Source: Hymenopellis radicata (taxonomy: Eukaryota > Basidiomycota > Agaricomycetes > Agaricales > Physalacriaceae). Taken from it: DNA of 64,000 bases. Of the stretch, positions 1-9,705 are shown piece after piece; the first letter of the stretch is position 1, and every line of letters begins with the position of its first letter. The notes beneath the pieces were generated by a model, which was given only the letters and a program-made list of their open reading frames with translations, was not told the origin of the DNA and searched no databases. The stretch spans positions 1 to 64,000 of the forward strand of contig JADNRX010000097.1 of NCBI GenBank assembly GCA_015501595.1, read 5' to 3'. The position numbers and the translations under genes were made by a program.

Positions 1-1
1 T

Positions 2-2922
2 GATTGGGTTCGTACTCAAGCACGAGAGCAGACGCGTAAGGGACGCGCCCAGTTAAACATCCGAGTCGGCACTTTCAATGTCAACGGACAAACACCTTCT
101 CAAGATCTCGTCTCATGGGTCCGGGGAACGTCAGATTACACTGGTAGTCATCTCATTCCACCATTAGAGGAGTTATCACCTTTTTCGATTCTAGATAACG
201 AGAAAGACCCGCTGGAGTGTAAGCAATTTCACAATATCTTCAATGAGACTAATCATACCTGATAGCCTCCACTAACTCCTCCTTAAGCACCGTCGACACT
301 CCACCGATAGCATCGACCTCCACCGCGGTCTCTGTGGCGCCCAAGGAACTTCCCGACATCCTTGTTCTCGGATTTCAGGAACTCGACCTTTCTACAGAGG
401 CCCTAATCTACTCCACCAGCACGGTTAGAGAGGATGCGTGGTGTACCGCTGTCTTTGCTGCGTTGGGCGAGCACCAATCCGAATACACCAAGCTGGCCTC
501 AAAGCAGCTTGTCGGGATTCTGATTGTCGTGATCGTTCGGAAAGCTATTGCGCACAGGTTCGCCGATGTTAGGACTTCTGTTGCCGGTGTGGGCATTATG
601 GGTGTGATGGGGAACAAGGGCGGAACTGCGGTGCAAGTCGTTTATAAGGGGGATCGGGCGATGACGCCAGTGAATCTGGTGGGACAGTCTTCACCTTCGT
701 GAACAGTCATCTCGCAGCGTTTGATGAGATGGTCGACAAGAGGAATAGTGACTTTGCCGATTTAGCAAAGCGACTGACTTTCGGTCTTGAGTCGGGCGTG
801 ACTATCTGGGAGAGTGATGTTGTCTTCTGGATGGTAAGTTGCCTGTTTCGAGTTCAGTGTTCGGACGAGTCTTGATTCCTTTAGGGTGACTTGAATTATC
901 GAGTTGATCAGCCGGATGGCGATGTACGTGAACTGTTGTTCGAGGCTGATCAACATCGTTGGGCACGGAAGAAGAACCTCAATGCATTGATGGCTTATGA
1001 CCAGGTTTGTGGCGTTCGGGATGCTTAAGCACCGTTGACGATAAACTTCCAGCTAAGAAATGCTATGCAATCTGGGCAGGCATTTGATCATTTTTCTGAG
1101 CATCCGATAACCCATCCCCCGTGCGTATACTCAGTGTCTTGTCTCTTCTGACAAAGATTAATGTTGGATATCTAGCTCCTACCGCTATAGCCCTGGCGTT
1201 CTAACTGATTCTTTGGGATACGACATAAAGTACGATTTTGTGTATACCTTCCCGTTGTCTCTTCACTCATTCCGTCCACAGGCGCAAACCGGCGTGGACA
1301 GATCGTATCCTCAATCTCGTTGGTCCTGCAGTCACGCTTAAGCAGCACACGTATACCAGCCACGCCCAAATTACGATGAGTGACCACCGGCCTGTGTCGG
1401 CCGACTTCACACTAGAGGTTGGAAGTGATCTTAGCGCTTCAGTAAACCACCTAAACTCCTTCCTAGGTAGACATCTATAATGAGAAGGCATGGGCTCACG
1501 ACCGCTAGGAGCCTCTACCGCCAACTGCAAGGATTGGACCTGGAAAGTAGAAAGGTGGGCGTAGAACCGGAGGAAGTGAGCATTGGGAACGTCCGGTATG
1601 TCGCTCCTCTCTTCAAGAAGTCATTTAAATTGACGGCAGTGTGTAGGTACAAACAGAGAATAACGAGAACGGTGCGATTACGCAACGATGGAAAGAATCC
1701 TTGCGTGTTTCGGTTTGTGCCGCCGACACCTGAAGGTGACATCTGTATGTACGTCTTTCATCAAGTCAGGCATTTACTTATCGCTCGTACGTAGCTCCGC
1801 CTTGGCTTACCCTACAACCCGTCACCGTCAGTCCATTTTCTCCTTTGGGATATACCTCTTCGACAAAACATTCAGGGCATATTACTACCTTACCAACCGT
1901 TGGATGTCACACTTACAATCAACGTCGATGAGCGCACGCCACATTACATGCGTGACCTCGACTGTACGCTTGTTCTGCACACTGGTCCTGGTTTAGGCAA
2001 GGACCGCTTCATCGTTGTCGAGGGCGACTATCGTACGTGCTTGTGTTTCTACCACTTGTCAATCGGAAGTTCAGTCACAATCTCAGAACCTTCTTGTATT
2101 GGGATCCCTCTTGTCAACTTGACGGCGCTCCCAGGTCCTATACGAACGACTTGGGGGCAGAGCAACTCGAAGCAGAATCTCAATGCGCCCCGGGAGGTGA
2201 TGCGCCTCGTAAACTGGATGATGGATAATCGGCTCATTGAGGCGTTCACCGAGCTGGAAGAAGAGACCACGGGATATGACGAAGAAGCCTCGGTTTCGGA
2301 GCTCACTTCAAGTTTGCGCGCTTCGTCCCTCAAGAGTCCTGAGCCCTCTACGAGTCCGACTACTTCATCTATTATGACCTCGCCCGCCTCTGCATCAACA
2401 CTTTCGAAAGCTGGTAGTGTGCCAGCCTCCGTCATGAAAACCCCACCAGCACCAGCACCAACTCTCGAAGATGCGGCTTCCGCTGTTCGAGAGTGCCTGG
2501 ACACGAACACTGCTTTTCCATCTGGATTGCCGCCACAAGCGTATGGCATGATTTTGCTGGAGTTGCTTGATAATCTTGTCCCCGAGCATGTTGAAATCGG
2601 CGATGTATACAGTCGTGAGGAAGCATTCGAGGTGTGTCGCTTTCTAGTCCTCTATGGAAACTGGCTGAAAGGATGTATCAGGTTTTGGACGCCTTCCCGA
2701 TCGTGAACGTCAATGTGTGGATTTCAGTGACGGCGTTCCTTCATTATATCGTGCAGCAAGAGGAGGATAAGGCGAGGATGATTGGTCTGCATTTCGTCCA
2801 GATTTTCCGTATCGAGTGTTGACTCTTCTATAGCAGCTGTTCTGGCACCCGTTGTTCTGAGGGATTCGCCTGCGACTATCGTAGAGAAGAGGCGATTTGT
2901 TCGGTATTTTATTGAGGCATAG
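2..2922 (+). CDS. OCRL/INPP5B-type inositol polyphosphate 5-phosphatase (5' truncated, two apparent frameshifts)
   Basis: The family removes the 5-phosphate of PI(4,5)P2 and related inositides at membranes. The 5' end lies outside the window. Visible in order: the first catalytic block (RVGTFNVNG), FQELDL, GNKGG, VNSHLAA, GDLNYR, the RKPAWTDRIL and SDHRPV motifs, an ASH-like beta domain (about 1590-2100), and a degenerate RhoGAP-like C-terminus ending at the TAG at 2920-2922. This order (phosphatase, ASH, RhoGAP) is that of OCRL. Introns I could place: 219-265, 1230-1281, 1418-1466, 1827-1875, 2033-2086, 2632-2681. The reading frame slips at the G run 648-652 (one missing G would join GNKGG to VNSHLAA) and again near 1500, between YNEKAWAHDR and SLYRQLQ, where I see no intron. 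It may be a young pseudogene or may contain sequence errors. Confidence 0.8.
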
Positions 2923-3132
2923 ATGGGGGAGGCAACGTGCGGGCACGTTGCATGTAAATTACGACGATTGCTATGTACATATTGGACGGATTTATCTACC
3001 AATTAATTGGATTACGTCTTAGCTCTTTGTTTAGTGGCTCCCAGATGTGGCGGTGCGCATAAATTGAGGATAAAGAATTGAATTAGATACTAGCGAAAAT
3101 GGACAGGACGAGCAGTGAGGCACAATCTGTAT

Positions 3133-3212
3133 GGTTCAGTGGTCTAGTGGTTATGATTTGTGTCTCACATCGTGTACACACAAAGTCCCCGTTTCGATCA
3201 CGGGCTGAACCA
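3133..3212 (+). tRNA. tRNA-Val (CAC) with a short intron
   Basis: Acceptor arms GGTTCAG and CTGAACC pair fully. The D arm starts GTCTAGTGGTTAT; the T arm is CCCGT-TTCGATC-ACGGG. The anticodon stem TGTGT/ACACA encloses CT-CAC-A followed by seven extra bases (TCGTGTA) and position 38, so I read anticodon CAC with a 7-nt intron at the canonical 37/38 site. A run of seven T follows directly (3213-3219), a typical Pol III terminator. The intron is unusually short, so the isotype is slightly less certain than the gene itself. Confidence 0.8.
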
Positions 3213-3241
3213 TTTTTTTCGAGTTTTTTGAGCAAAATTTA

Positions 3242-3556
3242 GGGTGGCGCAGTAAACCTCCGGGGGGGTGTTATTGATACTGACCCCCGGAGGTCCTGGC
3301 TTTGAAACCGTTAGTAACGGTTTCGATACCGGTACGTGCTTTGACCACGTGATGTGGCGCACCGCTCCGCCGTCCTCCGCCCTTATCCCACCACTTTCAG
3401 CTTGCCTGAGCGCCACCGCGCCATCACGTGAATTTGTCACGTGTCGGTATCGAAACTGTACCAATACCTCAGCCGAGGTTTCGATACCGTATTGATACCG
3501 TTAAAAACTGCGGTAAACCCGAGGTGTATCAAAACCTACGGTTTACTGCGCCACCC
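3242..3556. mobile_element. MITE-like non-autonomous DNA element with 17-bp TIRs
   Basis: The ends GGGTGGCGCAGTAAACC (3242-3258) and its exact reverse complement (3540-3556) form perfect terminal inverted repeats. Both sides are flanked by the direct repeat AGCAAAATTTA (3231-3241 and 3558-3568; one extra A on the right), which looks like an 11-bp target duplication, a length typical of Mutator-like elements. The interior has no convincing coding region but is full of short inverted motifs related to GGTTTCGATACCG. It sits between tRNA-Val and tRNA-Phe. Confidence 0.75.
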
Positions 3557-3589
3557 AAGCAAAATTTAAATTCAAAAGTTTTGAATTTA

Positions 3590-4600
3590 GAGGCCCTTCG
3601 ACCTGTGGAGAGGTGACAAGAATAGTGCATCATTGGGGACATAGCTCAGTTGGGAGAGCAACAGACTGAAGTTCGGGTAGTCAACCTAAATTTTCTCTTC
3701 TGGAGGTCCCCAGTTCAATCCTGGGTGTCCCCAATAAGTGGTCATAAGATTTTTTTTGTTGTGTTTCTGAAGCAGAGCTACTAGCATAATCCCCGCGGTC
3801 AGCGTTAAAAACTGCTCACGTGATTTGATGTGGCGCATTTTCTCGTCCTCGGTTCGGAATTTATGTCCCGAACTCTCGGAGCCAATTTTACGCGGCTATG
3901 ATTGAACTGATTTCAGACCCTTCTAACCTCAGCGGCCCCCACTCCCATCTCAGCCCGCCGCGTCATCTCCACGCCCCATAAGCATGTGCCTGCAGCGCTA
4001 AAAGCTGGTCAAATATTTAACGGGATGTAAGACGTCAATCAGAGCTCACTCCCTTGAGAACAATTCATGCATCAATGACCTCTTCCGTACACAATATTGC
4101 ATACACGGGAAGAAGATACTGATTGTACAGGCCAGTGGTAGAGTTACAGGTTTTGTTCAGACTGCGTGTTACCATTACATTGAGCTCGCCTGCTCCACTC
4201 ATTCACCAAGGCGCACCTGCTGGGAAGACCATGGGCCCATGCACTTCCTTTCGCTTCTCTTTCCCGTATAGCAGTTTGACCATTGTTACTAACGCGAAGG
4301 GAAAAGTTGTTCCTAAAATCGAAGGAAACTCGAAAAATAGAACGATCTACAGGTTCAAAAACGCACCTGGACCGCGACTATAAAAACGGCCTCAGCATGG
4401 GATGGGATACGTGAATATGTCTGACTGACCTCGTCACCAAAGTACCAGAGACAACAACAGGCTCCTCTGAGTACTCGAAATCTATGCGAAGCCGTGTCCG
4501 TTAAGATTCTGTAGCGCCGGTTGAGAACGCGGTGAACGCACCGTTCACAAGTTTATCCTTGACTCCAGGATGAGAGGTCAAGGATGGTCAAGGGTTGTTT
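3590..4600. repeat. Duplicated block, copy A (tRNA-Phe + DJ-1 3' end)
   Basis: This block matches 7447-8480 in the same orientation from just upstream of the tRNA-Phe through the 3' exons of the DJ-1 gene. Shared landmarks include a GTTTCTGAAGCAGAGCTAC stretch after the tRNA, GTGATTTGATGTGGCGCATT, and a nearly identical run over about 4000-4500. Copy A lacks DJ-1 exons 1-3 and is joined near 4600 to unrelated sequence. Confidence 0.85.
3635..3733 (+). tRNA. tRNA-Phe (GAA), intron-containing, copy 1
   Basis: Acceptor GGGGACA pairs with TGTCCCC; the D arm is GCTC-AGTTGGGA-GAGC; the T arm is CCCAG-TTCAATC-CTGGG. The anticodon loop CTGAAG gives GAA and is followed by a 26-nt intron before T-TCTGG of the 3' anticodon stem. 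A second copy at 7491 has the same exons and an unrelated intron sequence, which confirms the splice positions. Confidence 0.93.
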
Positions 4601-4603
4601 TGG
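4203..4603 (-). pseudogene. Truncated DJ-1/PfpI-family remnant
   Basis: This minus-strand stretch matches exons 4-7 of the complete DJ-1 gene at 8086-9018, including the tiny exon CTGGACCGCGA and the last exon encoding TTFPFAL and GKEKRKEVHGP. Exons 1-3, which hold the acid residue and the nucleophilic Cys, are missing. The exon-4 counterpart has a ~10-bp insertion that breaks the frame, and the last exon has a 6-bp insertion. It is the decayed partner of the duplicated block and cannot encode a working enzyme. Confidence 0.85.
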
Positions 4604-5340
4604 AAGGCCCAGGAGGTAGAGACCGAGTCATCAGAACCTGACGGAGAGGCACTACCCTGGAGGTCCTCAACTAGGAACTTCTCCAAATCGTCACCACCCA
4701 TGGAGACATCGACGCCGACAAACGAGTCGCAGTCCATCAACAAGTACAGCTCCGCAAGTGTCGTCCCGACACCCGGACGCACATGGAAATAATGGAATAC
4801 ATCGTAATGCGCGACGGTGTACGCCAACTGGGTGTCAGGACCCAATTTATCGCGAAGAATACCGACAAGACACTGGTCTAGATACGGGGGGTAGCGTCTA
4901 CGCGCAGCCCGACGGAGTTCGTTGGGCAACAGTGAGAGCCAGCAATACCCATGCCTCGGGCGTGCACCAGCGGCCGTGGCGTCAACTACCTCAGAGAGTA
5001 CTTCAGAAGCATCATCCTGATCGACTCATCGCGGGATTTTACAGCAGGCTCGTGGTGCCCGTCAGTTGGTGTGGGCGATCGTTGCGGGGTATCATGGATG
5101 ATAGGCGTTCCAGTAGGGGCGGCCATTGCCTCCTCGCCATGGTCGGTTTGTGCGGTCGCCACATCGCACTCCGACTGTGGTGTCGCAGGACCGTTGTGCA
5201 AGCGCGGAGTCGTCGACATGATGAAGCAAAGTCCTTGACACGTGCTTCGGTCGCTGTGGTCGATCACAAAAGCTTGAAAAGGGTTTCTTCCCAACCACCA
5301 TCTTCATCCGCGTCATTAGGTTCTCCGACGCGTTCGCTCG
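4588..5340 (-). CDS. Hypothetical protein, gene model uncertain
   Basis: A minus-strand exon (about 5016 down to 4588) reads through DASEVLSEV, NELRRAARRRYPPYLDQCLV, KLGPDTQLAYTVAHYDVF and DCDSFVGVDV to a stop at 4588-4590, with composition that looks coding. Upstream pieces rich in Thr/Pro (about 5070-5230) and an acidic stretch DADEDGGWEETLFKLL (about 5275-5320) are probably earlier exons, but I cannot fix the splice sites or start. I do not recognise the family. Its last codons run into the truncated DJ-1 copy, so the duplication breakpoint may have replaced its true 3' end. Confidence 0.35.
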
Positions 5341-5472
5341 ATCCGTCTATCAGTGTGGGGAACCTGCCAGCCCATAAGGCGTATAGGTGCGTGTTTACGC
5401 CTTAAAAAACACGTCCTTACCATTTCCTTTAGTGGGCAAATTTTCTGCTGTTCGATTCAGTCTGCGTCCGGG

Positions 5473-7206
5473 ATGCAGCAGATCGCGTCTCAATGCCCAA
5501 ATTGTGGCGCTTTCACCAGACGGAGTCTCCACCATGAACAGGACTACCAGAGCTCTGTGCTTCTTGAGCGACTTCGTACCTCGAATTTCCCAGCAACGGA
5601 CGAGGAGATCTCGCACGTCCGACACACCATCTTACCCACTGTCTGCGACGACATATCATCCATTGATTCCAAAGTCGCATCCCTTCATGAGGTCATCAGG
5701 TCGATGGAGGAAGAGCGAGAGAGGTTGATAAACGTCCGGAAGAAGTACAGCAACCTCATTTCCTTGCATCGCACTCTCCCCTTGGAAATCTGGTCTGAGA
5801 TATTCCTACACATGCTTTCCAGCACCTCCACTTCCAACGCGTTTGACGCATCTGGGTCCATATGGAAGCTCAGCCACGTTTGCCAGAGATGGCGAAACAT
5901 CGCTTTATCCCTTCATTCGTGTTGGTCGACTATGGATATTTGTTTTCCGGAAGCGGCGCAGCATGAAGGAGATGTGCAGCGCTTGGAGGCAGTCATTCAG
6001 CGTTCCCGTCAGGGACTACTAGACGTATCTCTGAGCGACCACGTATCAGATACTCAAACCTCTAATCCCTCGATTCTAAAGCGCATCTTCGACGTCGTCC
6101 TGGCAGAATCGTACCGGTGGCGGGTGTTACATCTATCGGACTGGGGAGGGGGTTTGAATATGCTTTACGCGTCACTTCATAATCGGCTTCCTCGCCTTGA
6201 GGCCGTGGGCCTTTATTGTGCTCCGCTCGAGCTTGAGGAACACTCAGCGGTGTCTGTCTTCAAAGACTGTCCTCGTCTTACGAAATTGACTCTTGGTGGA
6301 GGTATGCTGGGTGTTGAATTTCCGTGGGATCAAATCACGGAGTTAGACCTTTCTTGTATGGACTGTGATGGTGACGAGGAGGAGCGCAGGGCATGTATAC
6401 GTTTGATTGGACAGTGTCCGTCGCTTGAGATCCTTTCTACACCTTACTGGGATCCGGATGATGACGACGACTCGCCGATCACCTCCTCAAATGCGTGCAA
6501 GCTCAATGCCACGTCGGTGCCCGTTGCTCTCACGCTTCCTCTTCTACGGGAGGCTTCCCTTCATCCTGACCCTGCCACGGCTCACTACGATTGCCTTTAT
6601 CAATTTAAACAACTACTTATTCGTTCCAATGGTGTGAGCACTCTCACTTGCCTCTCACTTGCTGGTGTGCCACTTGCCGCCTCACCGGACCGTACCCTCC
6701 ATTCTATCCTTTCGCAGACACATAGTCTCGCTTTCCTCAAGCTGACTATATACATACAGGCGTACGGCGATCAGACGGATGCTAGCGACCGGGAAGAAAT
6801 AGTGATGCTCGTGAAATCGCTCGAGGTCGTACCGACGAAAACTGTCACCTTTCTACCCCTCCTTTCGTCTCTGGACATTCGAATACATGATCACCGTGAA
6901 TCATTGGTCCTACTCTATTTTGGGCCGGTCGGCAGCTTTGCTTCTACGCTGAAGGCGCGCTGGAAAGGGGACGATACGATTGGACTGACAAGGCTTAGGA
7001 CATGCCACTTTTCTGTGCAGGCACAGCATCTGAAGGATAGCATATATCGGGCAGCTGGGAGTTTCGTCCCACATATCTTCAGTGAAGCGGAACGGTTCGT
7101 TTTTAACGCGCTGCTTGACGAGGGGATGGACCTTGCTATACGGGTCACGTCGGAATTGGCTGCAAACGTTGGAGGCAGTAATGTGGTTTTCGCAGTTCGC
7201 AGTTGA
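5473..7206 (+). CDS. F-box domain protein
   Basis: Intronless reading frame of 577 codons from the ATG at 5473; upstream in-frame codons exist but lack coding character. The N-terminus has a CPNCG pair, then a coiled coil rich in Glu/Arg (residues ~55-95), then an F-box starting near residue 100 (LPLEIWSEIFLHML, later WRNIALSLHSCW). The rest has leucine-rich stretches of the kind seen in the large basidiomycete F-box families. Such proteins are thought to be substrate receptors of SCF ubiquitin ligases; the substrate is unknown. It lies between the two copies of the tRNA-Phe/DJ-1 block. Confidence 0.85.
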   Translation: MQQIASQCPNCGAFTRRSLHHEQDYQSSVLLERLRTSNFPATDEEISHVRHTILPTVCDDISSIDSKVASLHEVIRSMEEERERLINVRKKYSNLISLHRTLPLEIWSEIFLHMLSSTSTSNAFDASGSIWKLSHVCQRWRNIALSLHSCWSTMDICFPEAAQHEGDVQRLEAVIQRSRQGLLDVSLSDHVSDTQTSNPSILKRIFDVVLAESYRWRVLHLSDWGGGLNMLYASLHNRLPRLEAVGLYCAPLELEEHSAVSVFKDCPRLTKLTLGGGMLGVEFPWDQITELDLSCMDCDGDEEERRACIRLIGQCPSLEILSTPYWDPDDDDDSPITSSNACKLNATSVPVALTLPLLREASLHPDPATAHYDCLYQFKQLLIRSNGVSTLTCLSLAGVPLAASPDRTLHSILSQTHSLAFLKLTIYIQAYGDQTDASDREEIVMLVKSLEVVPTKTVTFLPLLSSLDIRIHDHRESLVLLYFGPVGSFASTLKARWKGDDTIGLTRLRTCHFSVQAQHLKDSIYRAAGSFVPHIFSEAERFVFNALLDEGMDLAIRVTSELAANVGGSNVVFAVRS

Positions 7207-7446
7207 ATGGGAACTCAATTGTGCTCATTGAAGGTAGAGATTTTATAATAGTGGATGACTTTTTTCTGATTCCGTGAATTACAGCAGTCTTTCATCGGGA
7301 ATTTTGGCCGTCCTGCAACTTGGACATCCACGGGCAACGGGGACTCGTTCCTTCTCTACCTTAAGTTGAACGACTGATTGGTTCGAGTCTAGGAACTTAC
7401 CTGTGTAATCATTATCCATAGGAAAAGTTTTAAGTCATACAAATTT

Positions 7447-8480
7447 TGAGGCTCTTCGACACGTGAGAGGGTGAGGAATACTGCCTTAGCGGGGACATAG
7501 CTCAGTTGGGAGAGCAACAGACTGAAGTCCCTTTCCTTTGGCCTTAGTGTTGTCTTCTGGAGGTCCCCAGTTCAATCCTGGGTGTCCCCATACGATGTCC
7601 ATGAGATTTTTTTGTGTTTCTGAAGCAGAGCTACGATCAAGATTCAATCCCCCGTGGGCATTTTAGGTGAGGTTTTTAACCACCAATAACTGCCCACGTG
7701 ATTTGATGTGGCGCATTTTCTCGTCCTCAGCTCTAAAACAAGCGGAGCCAATTTTATGCGGCTATGGTTGAACTGGTTTCGTTTTCTGAGAACCCTCTAA
7801 CCGCAGCGCTTCCCACTCCCGTCTCAGCCCGCTGCGTCCCGCCATCTCCACGCCCCATAAGCATGTGCCTGCAGCTCTAAAAGCTGGTCAAATATTTAAC
7901 GGGATGTAAGACGTCAATCAAAGCTCACCCCCTTGAGAACAATTCGTGCATCAATGACCTCTTCCGTACACAATATTGCATCCACGGGAAGAAGATCATA
8001 CTGATTGTACAGGCCAGTGGTAGAGTTACAGGTTTTTGTTCAGACTGCGTGTTACCATTACATTGAGCTCGCCTGCTCCACTCATTCACCAAGGTGTACC
8101 CGCTGGGAAGACCATGGGCCCATGCACTTCCTTTCGCTTCTCTTTTCCGCATAGCAGTTCGACCATTGTCAACGCGAAGGGAAAAGTCGTTCCTAAAATC
8201 GTCGAAAACTCGAAAAACAGAACGATCTACAGATTCAAAAACGCACCTGGGCCGCGACTACGAAAATGGGCCTCAGCATGGGATGGGATACGTGAATATG
8301 TCTGCGACTGACCTCGTCACCAAAGTACCAGAGACAACAACAGGCTCCTCTGAGTACTCGAAATCTATGTGAAGTTAAGATTCTGTAGCGCCGGTTGAGG
8401 ACGCGATGAACGCACCGTTCACAAGTTTATCCTTGACTCCGGGATGGGAGGTCAAGGGTTGCTTTGGAAGGCCGGAGGTC
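7447..8480. repeat. Duplicated block, copy B (tRNA-Phe + DJ-1 3' end)
   Basis: Direct-orientation partner of 3590-4600, about 3.86 kb downstream. It is the likely source copy, because here the DJ-1 gene continues into its first three exons while copy A stops. Similarity begins just before the tRNA-Phe (GAGGC..CTTCGAC) and ends within DJ-1 exon 4. Confidence 0.85.
7491..7590 (+). tRNA. tRNA-Phe (GAA), intron-containing, copy 2
   Basis: Mature part identical to the copy at 3635-3733. The intron after CTGAAG is 27 nt and differs almost completely in sequence from the 26-nt intron of copy 1, although the flanks of both genes are otherwise clearly duplicated. Confidence 0.93.
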
Positions 8481-9018
8481 AACGCAGCGAGGCTTCCTTT
8501 ATGCAAACGACATTCAGAGTGTAGATCACCAAAGGAGCGGAGAAGAGTTTAGATTACCAGCACAGATCATGCCGACGTACTTCTTCTGTTCGATAAACGC
8601 CTTGACCAGGCTCTGGACTTCTGAAGATTTAGACATGGTTTCGGCTCCCTTTGCGCCGCCGGGGATGACGAGGGCGTCGTATTTGTCCTAGTTCAAACCC
8701 TGTGAGAAGATGTGCGTGACGTCGACGAAGGAAATGCACACGGGACTGCAGGCAGAGGCATCGAAGAACATGTCAGGCATGATGTTGATGCCGCGCGAGC
8801 CTTTCGCCGCGGGAGGCGATACAGATCCCGCCGCCTGGCTGTTTGCGAGGTTCGGCACGAAGACTGACTGCGTTTGGATCCCTGCGCGCACAAAGGTGTC
8901 GTAGGTGATCGTGCTGGTGTTGTTCGATTTAGTACGTGTAGAGCGGTCTGCTGCACAGTAAGGCATACAATTCCATTTCCTCTGTTCCGTCGGCTAGGAG
9001 TATCAAGGCAGAAGGCAT
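8086..9018 (-). CDS. DJ-1/PfpI-family protein (PARK7-like)
   Basis: DJ-1 proteins are small cytosolic proteins linked to oxidative-stress and glyoxal/protein damage responses. Seven exons join cleanly: 9018-8969, 8913-8742, 8687-8558, 8496-8416, 8364-8313, 8257-8247 and 8192-8086 (603 coding bases, 200 residues; usual size ~190). The start reads MPSALILLADGTEEMEF, with the conserved Glu. The nucleophile elbow is MICAG (Cys), followed by TSHPGVKDKL, SRGPGTTFPFAL and GKEKRKEVHGP. The stop is at 8086-8088. Exon 6 is only 11 nt and encodes most of SRGPG. All introns are 51-61 nt with GT..AG ends. The 3' part is duplicated at 4203-4603. Confidence 0.92.
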
Positions 9019-9361
9019 CGTTGAAGGGTGCGTCGAGATGGAGGTTCCAGACAAGTGAGCACTGCAAATGCCAAGAGGCGGGATCTACCCGAAATGGCAA
9101 TGAACGCTCAACTCCGGCGTCAATTTCAAGCTTCGTGGCATACAAGAATACCGTCTGCGTCATGAAGGTACCACTGGCGCGTCGGATACACATCTTTTGA
9201 AACGGAGATCTGCGAAAGGAACTGTACTCGTGAACCGGCAAAACGGTATTGTTGGGAGGCTGGTGTGAAGACGGCGATAGTGTCCCGGCATTGACGCATT
9301 CTACTTGTCTAACTCAACCTTCTGATAACGCTCACTGCTTGTCAATCTATTTTAAATCCCC
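9019..9361. other. Intergenic, no gene seen
   Basis: Upstream region of the minus-strand DJ-1 gene and of the small plus-strand gene beginning at 9362. I see only short open frames without coding character; promoters for both genes are expected here but I can name no element. Confidence 0.5.
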
Positions 9362-9420
9362 ATGTCCAGCCCGCTCTTGGTGCGTTTGCTTGACGCCCTC
9401 CTTGCTCCCACAGGAGACCG
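9362..9420 (+). pseudogene. 5' fragment of a small gene split by the 5.65-kb transposon
   Basis: An ATG at 9362 opens MSSPLL and is followed by an intron-like stretch ending in TGCTCCCACAG, then GAGACCG, which is the target-site duplication of the transposon. Removing the transposon and one copy of GGAGACCG joins this to 15075-15441. The gene was therefore probably split at the very start of its second exon. Product unknown; the putative intron is short (34 nt), so the start is uncertain. Confidence 0.4.
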
Positions 9421-9705
9421 CACCAAGGTGTCCCAATTGGGCGATCAGATTTGATGTGGTACGGTACCCCATGACCTGATCAAATTTGATCCCCTCCCGT
9501 GTATCCTCCGGGGTTGAATAAATGTCCTTTAAAGCGTGAACTTGAGAAGGCTGTAAGTACTGTCCTCAGGCGGGTATCTAGTCGGGCGTCGGTGGGCGCT
9601 CTATCCTCGGCACCTTCCGAGAACAGCGTGGTCTCGGCACCAACTGCCCAAACACCATGTGCCGCCCATCAACATCCGCCCACGTCATCCGCTCACATCC
9701 CCATC
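9421..9705 (+). repeat. Left terminal inverted repeat, distal part
   Basis: Inverted match to 14790-15074. It contains GATCAGATTTGAT and GATCAAATTTGATC near-palindromes and a short frame (MYPPGLNKCPLKRELEK...) present in both arms. The repeat resumes at 11003-11110 after the 1.29-kb insertion. Confidence 0.9.

Noticed and set aside
8693..9241. 182-codon minus-strand frame over the DJ-1 5' exons
   Set aside because: It reads the wrong frame; the spliced DJ-1 model explains the same region with conserved motifs.
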